Positions 33,202 to 44,300 of a stretch of 64,000 nucleotides of DNA are shown piece by piece. The stretch is taken from assembly GCA_022414725.1 (NCBI GenBank), contig CM039462.1:47180721-47244720 (forward strand). Direction: 5' to 3'. The first letter of the stretch is position 1. Each line of letters opens with the position of its first letter. The DNA comes from Microglena sp. YARC (Eukaryota; Chlorophyta; Chlorophyceae; Chlamydomonadales; Chlamydomonadaceae). A program made the position numbers and the translations under genes. The notes beneath the pieces are model-generated. The model was not told where the DNA came from and ran no database searches. It worked only from the letters and a program-made list of their open reading frames with translations.

Positions 33202-33309
33202 ATGGCGAACTACTATCACGAGGCGCGCGCGCAGGTGAAAAACCTGAAGGTCGCGACAGAGGCTAACAAACGAAAAGCAGAGAGGAGAGCAGAGGTTGCT
33301 GATGCGCAG
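33202..33309 (+). CDS. CLASRP: CLASRP-like exon 1
   Basis: ATG at 33202 opens MANYYHEARAQVKNLKVATE and then ANKRKAERRAEVADAQ, and ends in phase 0 at GTGTGA (33310). It corresponds to the MWHEARKHERKLR start and KKRAERRREY helix of human CLASRP. The start is chosen because the HEAR motif is the family N-terminus. Confidence 0.85.
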
Positions 33310-36300
33310 GTGTGACACTGTGGAGATATTTTTGAAGCGCGTGGCCGTTGGGGTGGGTGCTCAGTAGACGGTCGGGTTGATGATGATGGTTCCATTATCC
33401 TGGTGCTCTATTGGACTCCAAATTAGCCAACGGCTTGGCCAGGTCAAGGGGGTGTGGGTGCAAGTGTGCGTGCGTGATTGGGCGGAGGGTGAGGGTGGGG
33501 GGGATGATTTGGGTATGAGTATGGGTGCAGGTGTTGTGTGAATTATTGATACGGGTGAGGTTGGAGGGTGGCTGGTGGGTGTCATTGTGGGTGTGTAGTA
33601 AATTGGGGGTTATGGAGACCTAATGCAGTTTGATATGTATGTATGTATGTTACAGTCCAGGGGTAGGCCAAATAGGCTTGGAAGGAACCGTGGGCCCAAC
33701 CGTGATAAGAAGGGCTTGCAAAGAAAAAGCATTGATGAACTGAACCTCAAACAATCTTTTTACTGGCAGGGGCCCTGAGTTTGTGCTACAGTGATTGTCT
33801 AATTCTACAATAAAATTAAATCATCATCTTATATGGGATAATCATTTGATTGTGTTATTCTTATTACATTTTTTAGTTTAGTGCAGAAGTGCAATAAAGC
33901 CTGTACAGAGAGCTGACTTCAATTGGTTACCTTGGACAGGTCGGGAGTTAGTGCAACGATTTAAAAAATTTAATGGATGTTTTTAATATTTTTTCTCTTT
34001 CAAACCAGGCTGTAGGTTGTACTTGGTGCCTCAAATTTGGCCATCAAATTCTGAAAATGATGCATAAATTGGGTCTGAAAAAATCGCCGCGGTTACTTGA
34101 CTATATATATATATATATATGTACTACTTGACTATATATATATATTATATATATATTATAATATAGTATATATATATATATATATTATATATATTATTAT
34201 CCCGATTATTATTATTATTATTATTATTAGCATTATTATAAGCATTAGTATTAGTATTTCCATTATAAAATACATACATACATGTATATTACGCCTATTG
34301 ACGAAGCGTGAGGTTGAGGGGGCCAGCCCGCTCGCTTGCGCTGAGGCCAAGACCCAATGAGTGGTTGATTTATTTCGAATTTATTTTGTGTATAGTTGGC
34401 AGTGGGTGAGAAGAGTGTTGAGTAGTACCTGGAAGGGTGGGAAAGGTTGTGTGTGACGCGTTGCTAATTGAGTGACTAGGTGGGACCCCAGTGCAATGGG
34501 CTGCCCCCCAAACCCCAAGGAGAGCAAAGCGCGGAGCATGGGGAGTTCGGGGGGCTAGTTCTGACTAGTTTACCAGGCCCAATCTTGCAAGTAGTTATCT
34601 GTACATGTATATGCCCCAACATGTCGTGACCAGGATACTACCTGATGTGCACTATTGCGCGTTAGCTTACAAGGTTTTGGCGCCCGACTGCGCGATTCAC
34701 ACAATATTTTAAACCCCCTCTGGGTGCAGCACACAGATTTCCATGTTCAGTTGGGTTAAAAGCGCAACCCAAAAGGAGGCAGTTGCGTCAAAAGTGCAAC
34801 CCCGACTGACAAAATGTAGTACCCTGATGAGAGCATGTGACCTGGCATTTGCCAATGATTCTCTCTTTTTCTCACATTTCCCTCTCTTTCCTCTGTTTTC
34901 TCTATTTTCTCTGTGTTTATCATATATGTCATATTTTCTGTTTTTTCAAATGTATCATATTTTTCTCTATTTTCTCTGCGTTTCTCATATTTGTTTCTTT
35001 CTCCAGGCGGAACACCCCCTGAACTTGCTGGTGGTTGATGGCCGCTCAAGCAAACTACACAAAATGTTGAGCAGCACATATATCCATCTACACCACGGAC
35101 TGTATTGTGTGTTATCTCACTCTGTGTGAGCTCATATCTGATTCACTCTTTTTCTCATATTTTCTAACGTATCTCTATTTTTCTCTGCTTTTATCATACT
35201 TTTATCATACTTGTCATATTTTTCATATTTTTCCATATTTTCTCTGTTTTTATCATACGTGATTCTTTTTCCAGGCGGAACACCCCCTGAACTTGCTGGT
35301 GGTTGATGGCCGCTCAAGTAAACTGCACAAAAATGTTGAGCAGTACAAGGCGACAGAGCGGCAGGACGGACTGATCCCTTGGAATGGTGACCAAGACAAC
35401 TTGATAGATCGATTTGACGGGCGGGCGCTGCTGGACTTCCTGGTTGATAAGGACCAGCAGCGGCCGGGCAGGCCTGAGACAGAGACAGAGGTCAAACTGA
35501 AAAAGGTGGGTTGGGAGAAGAGGGGCAGGGGTAAGGGGAGGAGGGGAGACGGGCGGGCGCTGCTGGACTTCCTGGTTGATAAGGACAGGCAGCGGCTGGG
35601 TAAACCAGAGACAGAGACAGAAGTCAAACTGAAGAAGGTGGGGTTGGGAGAGGAAATAAGTTAGTGGGTAGGGGGGGTGGGGTGGGGTGGGATGGGGTGG
35701 GGGGTGTTCGGAAGGTTGGGGAGGGGAGCGAGGTTGCTTGACTGGTTGATAAGGACAGGCAGCGGCCAGGCAGGCCTGAGACAAAGGCAGATGTGAAATT
35801 GAAGGTGGGCTGGGAGGGATATAAGTTAGGGGGGGAGGGGGGGGAGGGGCGGGGGGGGGGGGGGGGGGGGGTGTTTGGCAGGGCTTGGGGAGGGGAGGGA
35901 GGTTGCTTGACTTCCTGGTTGATAAGGACCGGCAGCGGCCGGGTAGGCCTGAGACAAAGGCAGATGTTAAATTGAAGGTGGTTGGGAGGGGATATAAGTT
36001 AGTGGGTAGGGGGGGAGGGTAGGGGGGGGGGGGGGGGTGTTTGACAGGGTTTGGGGAGGGGAGGGAGGTTGCTTGACTTCCTGGTTGATAAGGACCGGCA
36101 GCGGCCGGGTAGGCCTGAGACAGAGACAGAGTTCTAACTGGAGAAGGTGGTAGCGAGGGTTAAGACGTTAGTGGGTAGAGGGGTAGTGTGTATGTGTGTG
36201 TGGGGGGGGGGGGGGATGTTTGGCAGAGTTGTGGAGGGCGGCTGCTGGACCTCCTGGTTGATAAGGACAGGCAGCAGCCGGGTAGACCTCATACCAAGAC

Positions 36301-39300
36301 AGAGGCAGAGGTTAAAGTGAAGAAGGTGGTTCAGAAAGGAGGAGGGGTAAGGGGAGAGGGGAGGGGAGGGGGGGAAAGGGGTAGGGTAGCTGCTGGACTT
36401 CCTGGTTTATAATGACCGGCAGCGGCCAGGTAGGTATGAAACCAAGACAGAGGTCAACATGAAGAAGGTGGGTTGGGAGAGGAGGGGGAGAGAGGAGACA
36501 GCGGAGGGGGAGGGGTGGAAATAAAAAAATAAAAAAATGGGAGGGTGGGGTGGGGGGTAGGGTTTAGGTTTCACACACACACACACACACACCTCCCCCC
36601 CCCACTGCAGCAACTTTGATTTGAAGGCTTCCGAGACCTGGTGCGCCTGGAGGCGGAGAGGCTTATCAACCAGGAAGTCCAGCAGTACCCCTCTCCTCCC
36701 CAAACCCTGCCAAACTACCCCCCCCCCCTCCCACCCACCCATCTCCCCCTACCCCCTACCCCCCCCACACACACACCTACCCTGCCCTCCTTTCCCTCCC
36801 CCCACTGCACCAACTTGGATTCGAGAGCTTCAGAGATCTGGTGTGCCTGGAGGCGATGGGACTTATCAACCAGGAAATCCAGCAGCACCCCTCCCCTCCC
36901 TGCCAAACTGCCCCACCACCACCACCACCACCACCCACCACCTCCACCCAACCCACCCCTCTCCACCCACCCACCCACCCACCCCACACACACCTACCCC
37001 CTACCCCTCCTTTCCCCCCCCCCCCCCACTGCAGCAACTTGGATTCGAGAGCTTCAGAGATCTGGTGCGCCTGGAGGCGATGGGGCTAAACGAAGCTAAG
37101 GGCCTGGCGTTTGCATCGTCAGAAAACATTAGCATACGCGCTGCAGCGAGGACTGCCGCTACCGCAGCCTATGCAGTTGCCTCGGGCCGAGTACAGCAGC
37201 CGTCATCCTCGGCAGCAGTGGCAGCAGCAGGTTAGTGGGTGGTGGGTGGGTGGGTGACACAAAGGACAGCAGCCGTCATCATCAGCAGCGGTGGCAGCAG
37301 CTGGTGAGTGGGTGGCATGGGGTTAGGTTGCAAGTAGCAAGTGGGTGGGTAGATGGGTGGGTGTGTGGGTGCAGCTGAGTACAGCAGCCGTAATCATCGG
37401 CAGCGGTCAGTAACAAGTGGGTTGGTGGTGAATGAGTGGGTTGCAGCAGGGGGTGGGTGGGTGGGTGTGAAGATGGATGGGGTTACGTTGCCAGCAGCAA
37501 GTGGGTGGGTGGGTTGCAGCAGGGAGTGGCTGGGTGGTAGCCGCCGAGCACAGCAGCCGGCATCAGCGGTGGCAGCAGCAGATGAGTGGGTGGCATGGTG
37601 TTAGGTTGCCAGAAGCAAGTGGCTGGGTGGATGGGTCGGTGGGTGCGTTGCAACAGGGGGTGGATGGGTAGGTGACATTGGGGACAGCAGCTGTCATCAT
37701 CAGCAGCGGTGGCAGCAGCTCGTGAGCGGGTGGATTTATTTAGGAATGGTAGCAGCAGGTTGGTGGGTGGATGGGTGGGTCGGTGGGTAGGTTGGGTGGG
37801 TAGGATGGGTGGGTCGGTGGGTGGTAGGATGGGTGGTCTGTGGTTAGGTTGGTGGTAGGATGGGTGGGTCGGTTAGGTTGGGTGGGTAGGATGGGTGGGT
37901 CTGTGGGTAGGTTGGGTGGGTAGGATGGGTGGTTCGGTGGGTAGGTTGGGTGGGTAGTGGGTGTGGTAGGTGGGTGGGTGGGTAGGAGGATGGGTGGTCG
38001 GTGGGTAGGTTGGGTGGGTAGGATGGGTGGGTCTGTGGGTAGGTTGGGTGGGTAGGATGGGTGGTTGGGTGGGTAGGTTGGGTGGGTAGGATGGGTGGGT
38101 CGGTGGGTAGGTTGGGTGGGTAGGATGGGTGGGTCGGTGGGTAGGATGGGTGGTCGGTGAGTAGGTTGGGTGGGTAGGATGGTGGGTCTGTGGGTAGGTT
38201 GTGGGTAGGGATGGGTGGGTCGGTGGGTAGGTTGGTGTGGGTAGGATGGGTGGGTCGGTGGTAGGTTGGGTGGGTCGTGGTAGGTTGGGTGGTAGGATGG
38301 GTGGTTGGGTGGGTAGGTTGGGTGGGTAGGATGGGTGGTTATGTGGGTAGGTTTGGATGGGTAGGATGGGTGGTCGGTGGGATATTGGTTGGGTAGGATG
38401 GGTGGGTCGGTGGGTAGGTTGGGTGGGTAGGTGGGTGGGTCGGTGGGTAGTTGGGTGGGTAGGATGGGTGGGTCGGTGGTAGATGGGTGGGTCGGTGAGT
38501 AGTTGGGTGGGTAGGATGGGTGGGTCTGTGGGTAGTTGGGTGCGGTTAGGATGGGTGGGTCGGTGGTAGGTTGGGTGGGTAGGATGGGTGGGTCGGTGGT
38601 AGGTTTGGGTAGGATGGGTGGTCGTGGGTAGGTTGGTGGGTAGGATGGGTGGTTGGGTGGGTAGGTTGGGGTGGTAGGATGGGTGGTTCGTGGGTAGGTT
38701 GGATGGGTAGGATGGGTGGGTCGGGGTAGTTGGGTGGGTAGGATGGGTGGGTCGGTGGGTAGGTTGGGTTGGTAGGATGGGTGGTCGGTGGGGTAGGTTG
38801 GGTGGTCTGTGGGTAGGTTGGTGGTCGGTGGGTAGGTTGGGTGGGTAGGATGGGTGGTTCGGTGGTAGGTTGGATGGGTAGGATGGGTGGGTCGGTGGTA
38901 GGTAGGGTGGGTAGGATGGGTGGGTCAGGGTAGGTTGGGTGGGTAGGATGGGTGGTCTGTGGGTAGGTGGTGGGTAGGATGGGTGGGTCGGTGGTAGTTG
39001 GTGGGGTGGTGGGTCGGTGGGTAGGATGGGTGGGTCTGTGGTTAGGTTGGGTGGGGTAGGATGGGTGGGTCGGTGGTTAGGTTGTTGGGTGGGTAGGATG
39101 GGTGGGTCGGTGGGTAGGTCGGGTGGGTCGGTGGGTAGGATGGGTGGGGGTCGGTGGGTAGGTTGGGTGCGTAGGATGGGTGGGTCGGTGGGTAGGTTGG
39201 GTGGGTAGGATGGGTGGGTCTGTGGTAGGTTGGGTGGGTAGGATGGGTGGGTCGGTGGGTAGGTGGGTGGGTTGATAGGATGGGTGGGTCGGTGGTAGGA

Positions 39301-41310
39301 TGGGTGGGTCTGGGTTAGGTGGTGGGTAGGTTGGGTGGGTATTGATGGGTGGTCGGTGGGTAGGTTGGGTGTAGGATGGGTCGGTGGGTAGGATGGTGGG
39401 TAGGATGGGTGGGTCGGTGGTAGGTTGGGTGGGTAGATGGTGGGATGGTGGGTAGGTTGGGTGGGGTCTGTGTGGTGGGTCGGTGGGGTAGGATGGGTGG
39501 TCTGTGGTTAGTTGGGTGGGTAGGATGGGTGGTTCGGTGGTTAGGTTGGGTGGGTAGGATGGGTGGGTCGGTGGGTAGGTCGGGTGGGTCGGTGGGTAGG
39601 ATGGGTGGGTCGGTGGGTAGGTTGGGTGGGTAGGATGGGTGGGTCGGTGGGTCGGTTGGGTGGGTAGGATGGGTGGGTCTGTGGTTAGGTTGGGTTGGTA
39701 GGATGGGTGGGTCGGTGGGTAGGTTGGGTTGATATGGTTGGGTGGGAAATGGGTGGGTCGGTGGGTAGATGGGTGGGTCTGTGGTTAGGTTGTGGTAGGA
39801 TGGGTTGGTTCGGTGGGTAGGTTGGGTCGGTAGGATGGGTTGGTCGGTGGGTACGGATGGGTGGGTAGGATGGGTGGGTCGGTGGGTAGGTTGGTGGGTA
39901 GGATGGGTGGGTCGGTGGGTAGGTTGGGTGGGTAGGATGGGTGGGTCTGTGCTTGGGTTGGGTGGGTAGGATGGGTGGTCGGTGGATAGGTTGGGTGGGT
40001 AGGATGGGTGGTTCGGTGGTAGGATGGGTGGGTCGGTGGGTAGGATGGGTGGGTAGGATGGGTGGTAGGTTGCCTGTAGCAAGTGTCTGGGTGGATGGGG
40101 TGCGTGGGTCGGTTACAGCAGGAGGTAGCTGGGTGGGAGCCGCGGAGTACAGCAGCCATCATCATGGGCAGTAGTCAGTATCAAGTGGGTGGGTGGGTAG
40201 TGGGTGGGTGGGCAGGTGTGTGGGTTGCAGCATGGGAGTGGCTGGGTGGTTGCTACTGAGTACAGCAGACGTCAACAGCGTTGGCTGTGGCAGCAGCAGG
40301 TGAGTGTGTGGCATGGGATTTGGATTGACGGTAGCAAGAAGTTGGGTGGATGGGTGCATGGGTGGGTTGCAGCAGGGGGTGGATGGGTGGGAGCCGCGGA
40401 GTACAGCAGCCATCATCATGGGCAGTAGTCAGTATCAAGTGGGTGGGTGGGCAGGTGAGTGGGTTGCAGCATGGGAGTGGCTGGGTGGTTGCTACTGGGT
40501 ACAGCAGACGTCATCAGTGTCGGCGGTGGCAGCGCAGGTGAGGTTGGCATGGGATTAGGATAACGGTAGCAAGTGGCTGGGTGGATGGGTGCGTGGGTGG
40601 GTTGCATCAGGGGGTGGATGGGTGGGTGCCACCGAGTATAGCAGCTGTCATCATGGGCAGCAGTCAGTATCAAGTGGGTGGGTGGGTAGTGGGTGGGTGG
40701 GCGGGTGAGTGGGTTGCAGCATGGGAGCGGCTGGGTGGTTGCTACTGGGCACAGCAGACGTCATCAGCGTCGGCGGTGGCAGCGGCAGGTGAGGGGTTGG
40801 CATGGGATTAGGATTGACGGTAGCAAGTGGCTGGGTGGATGGGTGCGTGGTGGGTTACATCAGGGGGTGGATGGGTGGGTCCACCGAGTATAGCAGCTGT
40901 CATCCATGGGCAGCAGTCAGTAGCAAGTGGGTGGGTGGTGGGTGGGTGACCCCACCCCACCCCAATCCTCATACCCCCACCCCACCCCATCCACCCACAC
41001 TTATGCCCCCCCTTCCCCCCACACCCTCCCACTCACACCCATCAGGTCAAGCCATGTCCCAGTACCATTGGCTTCAGCCACAGAGGGGAAGACCTCACAA
41101 AGTGTAGCTCATCAGATGCTGAGTCTGATAAGTTCCTCCCAAGCCTCCCCCCCCCCCCCCCCCCCCCCCCTCCCCTGACACACAAAACACCTCACCCAAC
41201 CCATATCAGTGAAGGCATGTACATGGTTCCATGGGCTTCAGCCACGGAGGGGAAAGCCTTACACGTTTAAAAAGCTCATCACATTCTGAGTCTGATAAGT
41301 TCATCCCAAG

Positions 41311-41380
<70 letters not shown>

Positions 41381-44300
41381 ACACACAAGCACACACACAC
41401 ATGCCCCCCTCCGCCCCCCCTATCAGGTCAAGGCATGTACAGTTCAATGGGCTTCAGCTACGGAGGGGAAGGACTGGCGACCCAAGCTGCATCAACTTCT
41501 TCAGATTCTGATTCTGATGACAACTCTGATGAGTCAGAGGTGTGTATGTGTGTGAGGGTGGGAGAGGGAGGGGTGGGGTGGGGCAGTGTCTTTTTTTTCA
41601 TAAATCTGGAGGTCATTTTGGTAGCCACAAGTGGCGACCATAGCCTTATTCTTGGACGGTGCGGTAGGGGGGGGGACTTGTGACCCAGGCTGCCTCAAGC
41701 TCATCAGATTCTGATGCTGATGACAGCTCTGACAAATAATTATTCATGTTTTTATTGAAGTTTTTTTTCTTCATGTTTTCATGTATCAGGAGGCTGAGGG
41801 GTCCGAGGAGGAGCGGGAGACGGAGGAAGAGCGCATGGACCCACTGGTGATGGAACGCTATGGCATGGCATTGAAAACAATTAATTCATCATGTTTGTAT
41901 TCATGTATTTAATTGTTTTTTGCATTTTGTATTAATTGATGTAAGTGTGTTTGTTGGTATCAGGAGGCAGAGAGATCCAACAAGGAGCAGGAGGCGGAAG
42001 ACTATCGCATGGACCGACTGGCGATGGAAACCTATGACATGGCATTCAAAACAATACATGTATAATGTTCGTATTTAAGTATTTTTATGTTTATATTAAA
42101 GTGTTTTTGGCGTTTTTGTCGTGTAATAGGAGGCAGAGGATCTGGCGAGAGGAGAAGAGCGGCTGAAGAGCGCGTGGACCCAATTGCGATGGAACGCTAT
42201 GACATAGCTATCAAAACAATTAATTCACCATGCTTTTGATTAAAGTGTTTGTTTTCATGTTTTTATTTAAGTGTTTTTGAACGTTTGCGTGTTAGTCGTG
42301 TTTCAGGAGGCAGAGGGATCTGACAACAAGCAGGAGGCGAAAGACTAGTGCATGGACCAACTGGCGATGGAACGCTACTGCATGGCATTCGAAACAATTA
42401 ATTAATCATGCTTTTATTAATGTATTAAATTGTTTTTATTTTGTATTAATTTATGTAAGTGTGTTGGCGTGTTTGTTGTGTATCAGGAGGCGGAGAGATC
42501 CGACAAGGAGCGGGAGGCGGAAGAAGAGCACATGTACTGACTGGCAATAGAACGCTATGACACAGCATTCAAAGCAATTAATTCATCATTTTTTAAATCA
42601 GGAGGTGGAGGGATCTGACGAGGAGCAGGAGGCAGTGGATGAGCGCATGGACCCACTGGCGATGGAACACTATGGCATAGCATTCAAAACAATTATTTAA
42701 TCGTGCTTTTAATTAAAGTGTTTTTTGCTTGTTTTTTTATCAGGAGGCAGAGGGATCTGACGATGAGCGGGAGGCGGAAGAAAAGCGCATGGACCCACTG
42801 GTGATGGAACACGATGACATGGCGTTAAAAACAATTAATTTATCGCGTTTTTATTGAAGTATTAGTATGTTTATAATTAAAGTGTGTTTGGTGTGTTTGT
42901 CGTGTATCAGGAGGCAGAGGGATCTGACGAGGAGCAGGATGCGGAAGACGAGCAGATGGACCCACTGGTGATGGAACGCTATGGTAAAGCATTCAAAACA
43001 ATTATTTAATCATGCTTTTAATAAAAGTGTGTTTTTGCTTGTTTGCTATGGCATAGCATTCCAAGCAATTAATGTATCATGTTTGCATATAAGTTGTTGT
43101 CATGTTTTTCATGTATCAGGAGGCAGAGGGATCTGATGAAGAGCAGGAGGCGGAGGAAGAGCGCATGGGCCCACTGGCAATGGAACTCAAAGGCATAGCA
43201 TTCAAATAAATTAATTGATCATGCTTTTAATTTAATTGTTTTTTTGCTGGTTTTTTTATCAGTAGGCAGAGGGATCTGACGAGGAGCAGGAGGCGGAGGA
43301 AGAGCGCATGGACCCACTGGTGATGGAACGCTATGGTATAGCATTCAAAACAATTATTTAATCATGCTTTTAATTAAAGGAAGTTTTTGCTTGTTTGCTA
43401 TGGCATAGCATTCCAAACAATTAATGTATCATGTTTGCATTTAAGTTGTTGTCATGTTTTTCATGTATCAGGAGGCAGAGGGATCTGACGAGGAGCAGGA
43501 GGCAGAAGACGAGCACATGGACCGACTGGCGATGGAGCGCTATGGCATGGAGGACTTCTGCTACTGCGTTCACAAGGCAGCCAAGCAGGAGGGGGAGCAA
43601 GAGGCACTTATGCGCCGCCAACCAAGGTGGGTTTACAATTGCATGCTTTATTCATCTATTCTTTGTTTCTTTATTTATTCATAATTATGTATTTATTTAT
43701 TAAACCCAATTGAATTGTTGATTTTATCTGAAACCAACCTGGGTGGGTTTCCTGAAACTTGCTCGTATTTCCGTGTTTGTTACATGATGCGTGTTGTATT
43801 TGTTGAGCTGTCATTTGTGGCTCTATGGAACGGCAATATGATATCATATGATCTTGTATCATTGTATTATGTCATATGATGACCCGGCAGTCTGACTAGG
43901 CAAAGTTACCATTTAGTTACAATATTATATATATATATGATATTATTATATATATTATTATATGATGCAATTTGTATGATATCATACACGCCTTTGGTCA
44001 ACATCATATGATTTGCCGGTCCCTAGTCATACATCATAGTTTCAGTTTGTTTCAGAAAGGGAGTTTCTGGTAGCGATCAGGGATTTGGTGTCTACTACTA
44101 AGGGGTGGCATCAGGTAAGATCGAGTTCAGGTTCATACCACCAATGTAAATAACCCCCAATTTGCAATTTGCAAGTCTATCTGCAGCGTCGCAAGCGACG
44201 CTGAACATTTGCGGAGAGGGTTGGCAACCGGAACAACACAGGTGGCTTACGATGGAGGTGACCGAAGACACTTAGTTTAAAACGACATATGGCTGACATG

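Larger units (their letters stand above)
33310..35006. other. CLASRP intron 1 with elements A, G and a MITE
   Basis: Contents: GTGGGTG-rich text with an open minus-strand frame of no merit (33361-33585); element A at 33651-33815, the best copy; TATA and ATT microsatellites at 34100-34235; an element G copy at 34444-34592; a MITE at 34631-34826; and pyrimidine-rich TTTTCTC sequence leading to the duplicated acceptor of exon 2. Confidence 0.7.

Noticed and set aside
35253..35784. Minus-strand ORFs opposite CLASRP exon 2
   Set aside because: They are antisense shadows of the exon and its copies, low complexity in the G-rich spacers.
36621..37235. Single long ORF across the hybrid units and exon 3
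   Set aside because: It reads through acceptors and C-rich spacers; only the part from 37035 matches the family and fits the splice phases.
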